This document shows, piece by piece, positions 43,490-52,190 of a stretch of 64,000 nucleotides of DNA. The translations under genes were made by a program, and so were the position numbers. The notes beneath the pieces are model-generated. The model was given only the letters and a program-made list of their open reading frames with translations. It was not told the origin of the DNA and searched no databases. This DNA is from Photorhabdus cinerea. GTDB lineage: Bacteria > Pseudomonadota > Gammaproteobacteria > Enterobacterales > Enterobacteriaceae. Numbering within the stretch: the first letter of the stretch is position 1; each line of letters opens with the position of its first letter. The stretch is from contig NZ_PUJW01000014.1 of assembly GCF_011189575.1 (NCBI RefSeq), positions 73,216-137,215 of the forward strand, read 5' to 3'.

Positions 43490-43912
43490 TTATGTATTCG
43501 TTACCGGAATACTCCCTCGTAACCAACTGCCTAGTTTACGCTGGTAAAATGGTTGCGTATGCTGAATCAAATAATGGCTAATGCCACGCTCTTTTTCATC
43601 AACCAAGCAAAAATCAATAGGTTCTTCTTCGGAAGTGTATTCACAGGCAATACTACCGGCCTCTTGAATTAGCTGTTCAACTTCATCCGACGTACCATTC
43701 ATTTCCAGTCCAATTAATAAATTGGGCTTTTCATCCACATTTTTATCATGAGCCTGAATGATAAAAGCACGGCGGACAGGTTTACGCTGGCTAAATAAAC
43801 TGACCAGAGCGTCAATGAGCTGTGAAGGATATTCTTCCGGCTGGCTGAGTGTTATCGCGCTGCCACTTGGAACATTAACCTCAACCGAAACCAACTCACT
43901 TAATGAACTCAT
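43490..43912 (-). CDS. sseB: SseB-like protein, C-terminal domain only
   Basis: 140 residues matching the second half of E. coli SseB (258 residues): LIDALVSLFSQRKPVRRAFI, KPNLLIGLE, EEPIDFCLVDEKERGISHYL and PFYQRKLGSWLRG. The N-terminal SseB domain is absent, and there is no room for it because pepB ends 34 bp upstream. The start at MSSLSELVSVEVNVPSG (43912) is supported by TTGGAGA seven bases upstream; a Met four codons earlier is less likely. SseB is linked to serine sensitivity and its biochemical role is unclear. It is translated from its own good ribosome site, so it may be functional as a single domain. Confidence 0.85.
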   Translation of the reverse strand: MSSLSELVSVEVNVPSGSAITLSQPEEYPSQLIDALVSLFSQRKPVRRAFIIQAHDKNVDEKPNLLIGLEMNGTSDEVEQLIQEAGSIACEYTSEEEPIDFCLVDEKERGISHYLIQHTQPFYQRKLGSWLRGSIPVTNT

Positions 43913-43946
43913 AAAAATCTCCAATCAGTTTTTATATAAAATAGAA

Positions 43947-45242
43947 TTATTTCGCTTTCGCCAACAACAGATTTGCAATCGAACGAACACCATAACCCGT
44001 TGCACCAGCAGACCAATGTTCTACAGCAGATTTACGGTAAGTTGCCGAGCAATCAATGTGAATCCAACCTTTTTGGTACTCTTCCACAAAATGAGATAGG
44101 AAAGCCGCCGCTGTGCTGGCACCAGCCGTATGTGATGGCGCAGCAACATTGTTCAGATCAGCAAAATTTGATGGCAGCTGGCTACGATGGAATTCAGCCA
44201 ATGGCAGGCGCCAGAATAATTCATTCTCAGATTCAGAAGCAGCTAGCAGATCCGCCGCTAATTTATCATCAAAGCTGAATATAGAGTGATAGTCATTACC
44301 CACAGCCGCTTTCGCTGCACCTGTCAAGGTTGCCGCATCAATAATTAATTTAGCTTTCTCTTTGCTGGCATCAATCAAACCATCAGCCAGAACAAGACGA
44401 CCTTCCGCATCGGTGTTCATCACTTCAACGGATTTTCCATTACGGTAACGGATAATATCACCCAATTTAAAGGCATTACCACTGACCATATTATCCGCAA
44501 TACAGAGGAACAGTTTAACACGCTGTTTCAGACCTCGATTGATCGCCAGAGCCAATGCTCCCGCCAGTGTTGCAGCTCCGCCCATATCTGCTTTCATAGA
44601 ATCCATAAAAGAAGATTGTTTTAAGCTGTAGCCGCCGGTATCAAATGTAATGCCTTTACCAACCAGACAGGCGAATACAGGCGCTTGTGGGTTGTCAGTT
44701 GGGTTGTAATCCAATGCCAGCAGAATCGGATCGCGGGAAGAACCACGACCAACGGTATGAATACCCGCATAACCCTGTTCACGTAAATCTTCGCCTTTAG
44801 TAATACGATAACTTACTGTCTCATTCGCAACGCCACACATTAGGTCAATAGCACGTTTCGCCAATTGTTCCGGCCCAAGCTCTTCAGCTGACATATTGAT
44901 GGTGTCACGTACCCAATCAATAATTTTAATTCTGTTTTCCAATTCTTGTTTTTCAGCCGCAGGCAATTGAGGCCATTCAATAGAACGTTTACCTTTTGGC
45001 GCACGGAATCCTTGCCAGAAAGACCAACTTCTCTCTAAATCCCAACCTTCTCCAACCAGAGCCACATGACAAATTCCCTGTCCGTCAATTTTACGCCCGG
45101 CACGTTGAACAGCGCCTAATTTACCTTTACCAACTAGATGAATGGTCACCCCTTGATCACTGGAACTAATCAACGCTTTTTCACCCCAGCAAGTTGCTGC
45201 TGGTTCATAAGACAGTGTTATTGGCATGATTTGTTTAGTCAT
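43947..45242 (-). CDS. pepB: aminopeptidase B (peptidase M17)
   Basis: Cytoplasmic leucyl-aminopeptidase-type enzyme, hexameric with two metals, involved in peptide turnover. Catalytic segments are VGKGITFDTGGYSLK, DMGGAATLAGAL and the hallmark NTDAEGRLVLADGL. The start at MTKQIMPITLSYEP (45242) is supported by AGAGG eight bases upstream; the extension starts with GTG. In E. coli pepB follows iscX; here an ERIC element and a terminator separate them. Confidence 0.96.
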   Translation of the reverse strand: MTKQIMPITLSYEPAATCWGEKALISSSDQGVTIHLVGKGKLGAVQRAGRKIDGQGICHVALVGEGWDLERSWSFWQGFRAPKGKRSIEWPQLPAAEKQELENRIKIIDWVRDTINMSAEELGPEQLAKRAIDLMCGVANETVSYRITKGEDLREQGYAGIHTVGRGSSRDPILLALDYNPTDNPQAPVFACLVGKGITFDTGGYSLKQSSFMDSMKADMGGAATLAGALALAINRGLKQRVKLFLCIADNMVSGNAFKLGDIIRYRNGKSVEVMNTDAEGRLVLADGLIDASKEKAKLIIDAATLTGAAKAAVGNDYHSIFSFDDKLAADLLAASESENELFWRLPLAEFHRSQLPSNFADLNNVAAPSHTAGASTAAAFLSHFVEEYQKGWIHIDCSATYRKSAVEHWSAGATGYGVRSIANLLLAKAK

Positions 45243-45302
45243 TTTTTTCACCTCTTATTATTACCGCTTGATGGCAGTGAGGAGCTTATTCAAGCTTCTA
45301 CC

Positions 45303-45429
45303 TATACCCTATGGATTTCAAGATGCATCGCGGCGGCAAGGGAGCGAATCCCCGGGAGCATAGATAACTATGTGACCGGGGTGAACGAGTGCAGCCAACA
45401 AAGAAGCAACTTGAAAGATAACGGGTATA
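45303..45429. repeat. ERIC element, copy 2
   Basis: 127 bp from TATACCC to GGGTATA, in opposite orientation to copies 1 and 3. It lies between iscX and pepB, after the iscX terminator. Confidence 0.92.
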
Positions 45430-45462
45430 CATAATTATTCGCCTGCCAGATATTAACCCTAT

Positions 45463-45488
45463 AAAAAAACTGGCCAAAGCCAGTTTTT
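45463..45488 (-). terminator. intrinsic terminator of the isc operon
   Basis: Stem AAAAACTGGC / GCCAGTTTTT with CAAA/TTTG loop and flanking A/T runs, 60 nt past iscX. Confidence 0.9.
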
Positions 45489-45547
45489 CATTGAAGTTCA
45501 GCCTACCTCAAAACAATACGAATAAATAACAAATTAATGCTATTTTG

Positions 45548-45748
45548 TTATTCAAATTCATCCAGCCAGACCAGAAGAATAGCTTCCAGAATCTTTTCAT
45601 TAGATTTCTCGGGAGCATCATCAAAATCATCTAATTCACAAATCCACTGATGCATATCAGTAAAGCGAACTGTTTTTGGGTCTAGATCAGGAAACTTGTC
45701 ATACAGCGCTTCTGCAATTTCACGACTGTCAGACCATTTCAGGCTCAT
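45548..45748 (-). CDS. iscX: iron-sulfur cluster assembly protein IscX
   Basis: Small acidic protein (66 residues) that binds IscS and iron and modulates cluster assembly. The start MSLKWSDSREIAEALYDKFPDLDP and the IRFTDMHQWICEL-type segment are diagnostic. It is the last gene of the isc run, 20 nt after fdx. Confidence 0.97.
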   Translation of the reverse strand: MSLKWSDSREIAEALYDKFPDLDPKTVRFTDMHQWICELDDFDDAPEKSNEKILEAILLVWLDEFE

Positions 45749-45768
45749 TTATATATTTCTCCTGCCAA

Positions 45769-46104
45769 TCAGTGCTCACGGGCATGGTTAATCGTGTATT
45801 TTGGAATTTCTATTACCAAATCTTCATCCGAGACTCTGGCCTGACAACTCAGACGACTTTCTGGCTCCAGCCCCCAAGCTTTATCCAACATGTCATCTTC
45901 CAGTTCAGAGCTCTCTTCCAGTGAATCGAAGCCTTCACGAACGATACAGTGGCAAGTTGTGCAAGCACAGGATTTTTCACAAGCATGTTCAATTTCAATC
46001 CCATTGCGCAATGCAACATCCAGAATGGATTCCCCTTCTCTGGCTTCCAGCACTGCACCATCAGGGCAAAGATCGTTATGAGGTAAAAATACAATTTTCG
46101 GCAT
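45769..46104 (-). CDS. fdx: adrenodoxin-type [2Fe-2S] ferredoxin
   Basis: Electron donor for cluster assembly, 111 residues. The cluster cysteines are in ACEKSCACTTCHCIV and SRLSCQARVSDEDLV. The start MPKIVFLPHNDLCPDG matches E. coli. It lies 2 nt after hscA. Confidence 0.97.
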   Translation of the reverse strand: MPKIVFLPHNDLCPDGAVLEAREGESILDVALRNGIEIEHACEKSCACTTCHCIVREGFDSLEESSELEDDMLDKAWGLEPESRLSCQARVSDEDLVIEIPKYTINHAREH

Positions 46105-46106
46105 AA

Positions 46107-47957
46107 TTAAATCTCATCCACAGAATGGCCCGCCAATGCACGACGAATAGATGTATCCATCCGACGCGCTGCGAATTCCTGCGTTTGCTTGTCCAGTTGT
46201 TTAATTGCGTTCTCTATAATTTGAGGATCACTCCCCTGAACGCTTTTTATAAGTATTTCTACAGCGGCATCAATCGCCGCCTGCTCTTGTTCATTCAGTA
46301 AATCAGCATCTTTTTCTAACGCACTGGTGACACTTTCCAGTACCCGCGCCGCTTCTACTTTTTGTTCTGCCAGTTTGCGCGCATTGATATCCTCCTGAAC
46401 ATTTGCCATAGAATCTTTTATCATGCGAGCTATTTCTTCATCAGATAAACCATAGGAAGGTTTCACCTGAATAGCGGCTTCCACACCCGTCGATTTTTCC
46501 AATGCGCTGACGCTCAGCAAGCCATCAGCATCCACCTGGAAAGTCACCCGGATATGGGCACCACCAGCCGGTAATGGCGGAATACCACGCAGTGTAAAAC
46601 GGGCCAGTGAACGGCAATCATTCACCAATTCTCTTTCCCCTTGCACCACATGAATACTCATTGCACTCTGACCGTCTTTAAAGGTCGTGAATTCCTGTGC
46701 TCTTGCTACTGGAATGGTGGTATTGCGGGGGATAACTTTTTCAACCAAGCCCCCCATGGTTTCTAGTCCCAGTGAAAGCGGAATCACATCCAATAACAGC
46801 ATGTCGCTGTCTGGTTTGTTACCTACCAAAATATCCGCCTGGATCGAAGCACCAATGGCTACAACTTTATCAGGATCAATTGAAGTCAATGGTTCACGGC
46901 CAAAAAACTTCCCAACCATGTGACGAACCAGTGGTATACGGGTTGAGCCTCCCACCATCACCACTTGTAAAACTTCATCCGCTGAGACTTCTGCATCTTT
47001 CAGCACTCGGCGACTTGCCAGCAAAGTACGTTTTATTAACGGTGTAATCAGTGCTTCAAATTCGGAACGGGTGATTTTCCCCTGCCAGTCGGCAATATTT
47101 ATTGCTGCAACATCGGCATCACTTAAAGCAATTTTTACCTGAGTGGCAATATCCAATAGCTGACGTTGTAGACTGTGGTCATCCCGACTGCTGATACCTG
47201 CCTGTTCACGAATCCAGTCAACAAGCATCAAATCGAAATCATCTCCCCCAAGCGCAGTGTCACCACCGGTTGCCAGCACTTCAAATACACCACGGCTCAG
47301 TCGGAGAATAGAAACGTCAAATGTACCGCCACCTAAATCATAAACAGCAATCACACCTTCCTGACCAGAATCCAGTCCATAAGCAATTGCTGCGGCAGTC
47401 GGTTCGTTAAGCAAGCGCAGAACATGTAATCCAGCTAAACGAGCTGCATCTTTTGTGCCCTGACGCTGTGCATCATCAAAATAGGCAGGAACAGTGATCA
47501 CAACGCCATCAAGCTTACCATCCAGTGTTTCTTCTGCACGCTGTGCCAACAATTTAAGAATCTCAGAAGAAACCTGAATAGGATCGACTAAACCTATTGC
47601 CGTATTGATTAATGGCAGCCCGTTCTCACTCGCCTGAAATTGATAAGGAAGATTGGGATAACGTTGTTGAATATCAACCAGAGAGCGCCCCATCATGCGC
47701 TTCACAGAACTGATGGTATTAACGGGATCACATGCAGCCTGTTGACGAGCTAACCAACCAATTTCAGTCCCCTTTTTATGGTAGTGAACAACCGAAGGAA
47801 GCAGGTAACGATCTTCACTATCCATCAGGGTTTCCGCTTGCCCACTACAAACGGTTGCAACTAATGAATGCGTTGTACCTAAATCAATACCGGCAGCCAA
47901 ACGACGTTGATGTGGTACAGCAGATAAACCCGGCTCGCTGATTTGTAATAAAGCCAT
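46107..47957 (-). CDS. hscA: Hsp70-type chaperone HscA
   Basis: Specialised Hsp70 that helps transfer clusters from IscU to acceptors, with HscB as J-protein. It has the N-terminal ATPase domain with GIDLGTTHSLVATV, VYDLGGGTFDVSIL and MVGGSTRIPLV. The substrate-binding domain is in the last 220 residues. Its 616 residues and position between hscB and fdx separate it from DnaK. Confidence 0.98.
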   Translation of the reverse strand: MALLQISEPGLSAVPHQRRLAAGIDLGTTHSLVATVCSGQAETLMDSEDRYLLPSVVHYHKKGTEIGWLARQQAACDPVNTISSVKRMMGRSLVDIQQRYPNLPYQFQASENGLPLINTAIGLVDPIQVSSEILKLLAQRAEETLDGKLDGVVITVPAYFDDAQRQGTKDAARLAGLHVLRLLNEPTAAAIAYGLDSGQEGVIAVYDLGGGTFDVSILRLSRGVFEVLATGGDTALGGDDFDLMLVDWIREQAGISSRDDHSLQRQLLDIATQVKIALSDADVAAINIADWQGKITRSEFEALITPLIKRTLLASRRVLKDAEVSADEVLQVVMVGGSTRIPLVRHMVGKFFGREPLTSIDPDKVVAIGASIQADILVGNKPDSDMLLLDVIPLSLGLETMGGLVEKVIPRNTTIPVARAQEFTTFKDGQSAMSIHVVQGERELVNDCRSLARFTLRGIPPLPAGGAHIRVTFQVDADGLLSVSALEKSTGVEAAIQVKPSYGLSDEEIARMIKDSMANVQEDINARKLAEQKVEAARVLESVTSALEKDADLLNEQEQAAIDAAVEILIKSVQGSDPQIIENAIKQLDKQTQEFAARRMDTSIRRALAGHSVDEI

Positions 47958-47968
47958 ATACGCTTTCC

Positions 47969-48490
47969 TTAAAAGTCGTCCAGTAAACGTTCTTCTAGTT
48001 GTTCAACTTGCTGTTGCAATTTATCCAGAAAACGCAATTTACGAACAGTATCGGCTGCCTGTCCCCACTGCTGTTCATTCAATTGTTGCTCCATTTGCTG
48101 ACTACGGGTTTTAATCATCCCGTTCAGACGGGCAGCAAAATCTGCCAATGCCATTTCTGCATCGGCTTTATTTTCAATGAATTCTAACTCTTCCCGCAAC
48201 ATAAGCTGTTCCATCAGGAAAGCATTGTCATTCATGGTGTGTTGCTCGTTGGCTAAATCAAAACCATGTAGAGAGAGTATATATTCAGCACGTTTCAGTG
48301 GGTGTTTAAGCGTTTGATAGCCATCATTGATAGTCGCTGCCTGCTGCAACGCCAGCGTTTTTTCACGCTCCGGCTGACTAGCAAAGCGATCAGGGTGAAA
48401 CTGACGCTGCAATTCCTGATAACAGTTTGTCAGTTGTTCACGGTCAATAGCATAACGAGCCGGCAGCCCGAATAGAGTGAAATAGTCCAT
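47969..48490 (-). CDS. hscB: J-domain co-chaperone HscB
   Basis: Delivers IscU to HscA and stimulates its ATPase. The N-terminal J domain has the HPD motif in QRQFHPDRFAS near residue 32, and the C-terminal three-helix domain binds IscU. It has 173 residues. It is 11 nt upstream of hscA and 39 nt after iscA. Confidence 0.97.
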   Translation of the reverse strand: MDYFTLFGLPARYAIDREQLTNCYQELQRQFHPDRFASQPEREKTLALQQAATINDGYQTLKHPLKRAEYILSLHGFDLANEQHTMNDNAFLMEQLMLREELEFIENKADAEMALADFAARLNGMIKTRSQQMEQQLNEQQWGQAADTVRKLRFLDKLQQQVEQLEERLLDDF

Positions 48491-48529
48491 AATCTAAACT
48501 TGTTCTCTGGATTTAGCCGAAAAACGGAA

Positions 48530-48853
48530 TTAAACTTTAAAACTTTCTCCACAACCACATTCGCTGGAAACATTCGGGTTGTTGAATTTAAAGCCTTCGT
48601 TAAGGCCCTCTTTAACAAAATCCAGTTCTGTACCGTCGAGGTAGACCATGCTCTTGCCATCCACGATAACTTTGACACCCTTATCTTTAAATACGGTGTC
48701 GTCTTCGTTAATCACATCGGCAAACTCAAGCAGATATGCCATACCTGAGCAGCCTGATGTTCTGACGCCAAGGCGTAAACCAACACCTTTTCCACGGTTA
48801 CTTAGGAATGACGAAACGCGTTGTGCAGCACTTTCTGTAAGGGAAATTGACAT
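48530..48853 (-). CDS. iscA: iron-sulfur assembly carrier IscA
   Basis: A-type carrier of 107 residues with the three conserved cysteines (GVRTSGCSGMAY and SECGCGESF). It follows iscU, but the gap is enlarged to 228 bp by an ERIC element. Confidence 0.98.
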   Translation of the reverse strand: MSISLTESAAQRVSSFLSNRGKGVGLRLGVRTSGCSGMAYLLEFADVINEDDTVFKDKGVKVIVDGKSMVYLDGTELDFVKEGLNEGFKFNNPNVSSECGCGESFKV

Positions 48854-48903
48854 ACAACAACCTCACTTTTCAAAACCAACAAAGGCGGATACTGGTTGGT
48901 ATA

Positions 48904-49030
48904 TATACCCGTTATCTTTCAAGCTGCCTCTTTGTTGGCGGCACTCACTCACCCCGGTCACAGAGTTATCTATGCTCCCGGGGATTCGCTCCCTTGCCGT
49001 CGCGATACATCTTGAAATCCATTGGGTATA
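48904..49030. repeat. ERIC element, copy 3, inside the isc operon
   Basis: 127 bp from TATACCC to GGGTATA between iscU and iscA. Since both genes are read in one direction, the palindrome should be part of the operon mRNA. Confidence 0.93.
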
Positions 49031-49081
49031 ACAGCCAGTATCCACCAAATTCATGTTCTATTTTCTTATTATCAAGGGCAA

Positions 49082-49468
49082 TTATTTGCCCTGGCGTTTA
49101 CTTTTGTAATCCGCAATGGCTGCTTTAATTGCATCTTCTGCCAGAATAGAACAGTGAATTTTCACTGGTGGCAGTTCTAATTCATCTGCAATTGCAGTAT
49201 TTTTAATCGCTTCTGCCTGCTCCAGAGATTTGCCCTTCATCCATTCAGTAACTAAAGAGCTGGAAGCAATTGCAGAACCGCAACCATAGGTTTTGAAACG
49301 CGCATCTTCAATAATGCCTTCATTATTGACTTTGATTTGTAGTTTCATGACGTCACCACACGCCGGGGCACCGACCATGCCGCTACCAACCGTTGGATCT
49401 TCATTATCGAAAGAACCAACATTGCGTGGGTTTTCATAGTGATCAATTACTTTTTCGCTGTAAGCCAT
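49082..49468 (-). CDS. iscU: iron-sulfur scaffold IscU
   Basis: Scaffold on which [2Fe-2S] clusters are built from IscS sulfur. It has 128 residues from MAYSEKVIDHYENPRNVGSF (49468), the family start; five codons of upstream open frame are not used. Ligand residues are in GAPACGDVMKLQ, KTYGCGSAIASSS and the HscA-binding LPPVKIHCSILAEDA. It lies 25 nt after iscS. Confidence 0.98.
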   Translation of the reverse strand: MAYSEKVIDHYENPRNVGSFDNEDPTVGSGMVGAPACGDVMKLQIKVNNEGIIEDARFKTYGCGSAIASSSLVTEWMKGKSLEQAEAIKNTAIADELELPPVKIHCSILAEDAIKAAIADYKSKRQGK

Positions 49469-49493
49469 AGTTGTTACTCCCAAAGCCGTCTAA

Positions 49494-50708
49494 TTAGTGA
49501 TGAGACCATTCGATACTGTTAAGATCTACACCTTGTTTAAACATTTCCCACAGTGGAGAAAGTTCACGCAAGCGGCCAATAGATTTGTGAATCAGTTCAA
49601 TGGCATAGTCGATCTCTTCTTCCGTGGTAAAGCGCCCTAAAGAGAAACGGATAGAACTGTGCGCCAGTTCGTCATTCATACCCAACGCACGCAATACATA
49701 GGAGGGCTCCAAACTTGCGGAAGTACATGCAGAACCCGAAGAAACCGCCAGATCTTTTAATGACATCATCAGTGATTCACCTTCAACATAGTTGAAGCTG
49801 ACATTCAGAATGTGTGGCGCGCCGTGTTCCAAGTCGCCGTTGAGGAAAACTTCCTCGATATCTTTAATACCATTCCACAAGCGTAAACGCAGACCGCGCA
49901 GACGTTGAGATTCGCTTTCCATCTCTTGTTTAGCAATGCGATACGCTTCACCCATACCGACAATTTGGTGAACAGGTAAAGTGCCAGAACGCATACCACG
50001 TTCATGACCGCCACCATGTTGCTGAGCTTCAATACGAATGCGTGGTTTACGGCGAACGTACAGCGCACCAATCCCCATCGGCCCATAAATTTTATGCGCG
50101 GAGAAAGACATCAGGTCAACTTTAAGTTTAGCCAGGTCGATAGGCAGCTTACCTACGCTCTGAGTGGCATCAACATGAAAAATGATGCCGCGACTGCGAC
50201 ACATTTCGCCAATAGCAGCGATATCCTGTACCACACCAATTTCATTGTTAACGTGCATGATAGAGATCAAAATAGTGTCATCACGCACTGCGGCTTCCAG
50301 ATCTTTTAAATCAATCAGCCCATTGCTTTGAGGTGCCAGATAAGTGACTTCAAATCCTTCACGCTCTAACTGACGGCAAGTATCCAGAACCGCTTTATGT
50401 TCGGTTTTGCTGGTGATGATGTGCTTGCCTTTTTTCTGATAAAAATTAGCGGCACCTTTAATAGCAAGATTGTCTGATTCAGTTGCGCCGGAAGTGAAAA
50501 CAATTTCACGCGGATCAGCACCCACTAAATCAGCAATCTGATTACGGGCAATATCAACCGCTTCTTCAGCCTGCCAGCCAAAACGGTGAGAACGGGAAGC
50601 CGGGTTACCAAATACCCCGTCCATGGTCAGATATTGCATCATTCTTTCAGCAACACGCGGATCAACCGGTGTCGTTGCTGAGTAGTCTAAATAAATGGGT
50701 AATTTCAT
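49494..50708 (-). CDS. iscS: cysteine desulfurase IscS
   Basis: PLP enzyme that takes sulfur from cysteine for clusters, thiamin and tRNA thiolation. The PLP lysine is in SFSAHKIYGPMG, and the persulfide cysteine is in SGSACTSASLEPSYVL near residue 328. It has 404 residues. It is second in the operon after iscR. Confidence 0.98.
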   Translation of the reverse strand: MKLPIYLDYSATTPVDPRVAERMMQYLTMDGVFGNPASRSHRFGWQAEEAVDIARNQIADLVGADPREIVFTSGATESDNLAIKGAANFYQKKGKHIITSKTEHKAVLDTCRQLEREGFEVTYLAPQSNGLIDLKDLEAAVRDDTILISIMHVNNEIGVVQDIAAIGEMCRSRGIIFHVDATQSVGKLPIDLAKLKVDLMSFSAHKIYGPMGIGALYVRRKPRIRIEAQQHGGGHERGMRSGTLPVHQIVGMGEAYRIAKQEMESESQRLRGLRLRLWNGIKDIEEVFLNGDLEHGAPHILNVSFNYVEGESLMMSLKDLAVSSGSACTSASLEPSYVLRALGMNDELAHSSIRFSLGRFTTEEEIDYAIELIHKSIGRLRELSPLWEMFKQGVDLNSIEWSHH

Positions 50709-50757
50709 TGCTCACATACTCCCTACTTCTAATACTTCAATTCATCACAAGTTCTGC

Positions 50758-51252
50758 TTATGCGCGCAGATTGACATTAATTGTTTCTTGTGCTCTGCCA
50801 TTAGGCGTACGGCGTTTATCGTTATCTTGACGATCAGCAACATCTAACACTTCTTGATTATTAACTAATTCTTTTAAACTAATACTACTCAGGAAACTGG
50901 TAATACGATCACTTAAATCGCGCCATAAAGCATGTGTCAAACAGCGATCACCACCTTGACACCCTTCTTTACCCTGGCAACGGGTAGCATCTACCGATTC
51001 ATCAACAGCGAAAATAACTTCGGCAACGACAATTTTATCGGCATCTCTGCCCAGCAAATAACCGCCACCCGGACCACGGACGCTTGAAACCAGACCATTT
51101 TTACGCAAGCGAGAAAATAATTGTTCAAGGTAGGAGAGGGAAATACCCTGACGCTCAGAAATGTCGGCCAAGGGCACCGGACCTTCTTGTGAGTGTAACG
51201 CCACATCAAGCATGGCAGTTACTGCATAACGCCCTTTAGATGTCAATCTCAT
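50758..51252 (-). CDS. iscR: iron-sulfur sensing transcription regulator IscR
   Basis: Rrf2-family repressor that binds a [2Fe-2S] cluster and represses its own operon when loaded. It has a winged helix at the N-terminus (MRLTSKGRYAVTAMLDVALH). The cluster ligands are in RCQGKEGCQGGDRCLTH (three Cys plus His). Its 164 residues match. Two putative IscR sites lie directly upstream. Confidence 0.98.
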   Translation of the reverse strand: MRLTSKGRYAVTAMLDVALHSQEGPVPLADISERQGISLSYLEQLFSRLRKNGLVSSVRGPGGGYLLGRDADKIVVAEVIFAVDESVDATRCQGKEGCQGGDRCLTHALWRDLSDRITSFLSSISLKELVNNQEVLDVADRQDNDKRRTPNGRAQETINVNLRA

Positions 51253-51285
51253 AAATGAATTACCCCGTGGTGAAATATGAATGAA

Positions 51286-51315
51286 ATTGTGTCATTCCTG
51301 AGTGTTTTAGTCAAC
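51286..51315 (-). promoter_or_regulatory. probable iscR promoter
   Basis: Minus strand TTGACT, 17 bp, CACAAT, about 35 bp upstream of the iscR start. The -35 lies within the proximal IscR site, fitting repression. Confidence 0.55.
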
Positions 51316-51318
51316 TAT
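51294..51318 (-). promoter_or_regulatory. IscR type-1-like site, promoter-proximal
   Basis: Minus strand ATAGTTGACTAAAACACTCA followed by GGAAT, close to the type-1 IscR consensus (ATA..YGACT...AGTC). It overlaps the -35 hexamer. Confidence 0.7.
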
Positions 51319-51343
51319 TTAACCTAGTAATTTACTCAACTAT
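51319..51343 (-). promoter_or_regulatory. IscR type-1-like site, promoter-distal
   Basis: Minus strand ATAGTTGAGTAAATTACTAG followed by GTTAA, exactly 25 bp from the proximal site. Its upstream end reaches the trmJ stop. The tandem arrangement resembles the E. coli iscR promoter. Confidence 0.7.
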
Positions 51344-52065
51344 TTCTTCGCCCATTTTTCAACCGAGGTCAGTATGCCACGCAGAATATTCAGCTCCTGC
51401 ATCTCTGGACGAGCACGGGTAAAAAGCCGTCTTAATTTATTCATTATTTGGCCTGGATGTGCTTTCCTGATGAAACCAGAATCATGTAATACCTGTTCAA
51501 GGTGATGATAAAAACGCTCCATATCATCAACTAATGGATATTCAGTCTCATTTGTTTCCTGCTCAACTTTATCCTGACGCGCGAGATAGGCCATACGGAT
51601 TTCATAACTCACAAGCTGAACCGCCATTGCCAGATTTAATGAACTGTATTCTGAGTTAGTCGGGATATTCAGATGATAATGACACTTCTGCAATTCTTCA
51701 TTAGTGAGCCCTACACGCTCACGCCCAAAGACAATTGCAACAGGTGCATGTTCTGCTTCTTGAACGCTCCGTTCACCACATTCACGAGGTTCGACCATCG
51801 GCCATGAAAGGGTTCTTGAACGAGCACTGGTACCAATCACCAGTTCGCAACCAACCAAAGCTTTATCCAAACTATCAACAATAGTCGCATTACCAATAAC
51901 ATCGCTGGCACCCGCAGAAAGAGCGATCGCATGAGAATCTGGCTGAACCAGTGGATTAACCAGATAAAGATTGGTTAATCCCATTGTTTTCATTGCCCGG
52001 GCAGTTGACCCCATATTCCCAGTGTGGGAAGTTTCAACCAAGATAATGCGGATATTTTCTAACAT
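51340..52065 (-). CDS. trmJ: tRNA (Cm32/Um32) methyltransferase TrmJ
   Basis: SPOUT-family 2'-O-methyltransferase acting at position 32 of the anticodon loop. It has 241 residues from MLENIRIILVETSHTGNMGS (52065), the start that matches E. coli. The SAM-binding trefoil knot includes VIGTSARSRTL, VFGRERVGLTNEEL and YSSLNLAMAVQLV. It lies just upstream of iscR and divergent from suhB. Confidence 0.97.
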   Translation of the reverse strand: MLENIRIILVETSHTGNMGSTARAMKTMGLTNLYLVNPLVQPDSHAIALSAGASDVIGNATIVDSLDKALVGCELVIGTSARSRTLSWPMVEPRECGERSVQEAEHAPVAIVFGRERVGLTNEELQKCHYHLNIPTNSEYSSLNLAMAVQLVSYEIRMAYLARQDKVEQETNETEYPLVDDMERFYHHLEQVLHDSGFIRKAHPGQIMNKLRRLFTRARPEMQELNILRGILTSVEKWAKK

Positions 52066-52112
52066 GACAACTTCTGGACTAGTTATAAGAATCAAATATC
52101 TTAACACAGTAT

Positions 52113-52141
52113 TAGTCATTTTTCCGAACTACTGCTATACT
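52113..52141 (+). promoter_or_regulatory. probable suhB promoter
   Basis: TAGTCA, 17 bp, TATACT, then a GC-rich GCGCGCCG discriminator, about 50 bp before the suhB start. Confidence 0.6.
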
Positions 52142-52190
52142 GCGCGCCGATTAATTATCCGTTCTTTAACATCCTAGTGGAAGATACCCC

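Noticed and set aside
43335..43526. 63-codon minus-strand frame containing the GC-rich palindrome
   Set aside because: Overlaps the sseB-like 3' end in another frame and consists of the palindrome plus AT-rich DNA; no ribosome site or homology.
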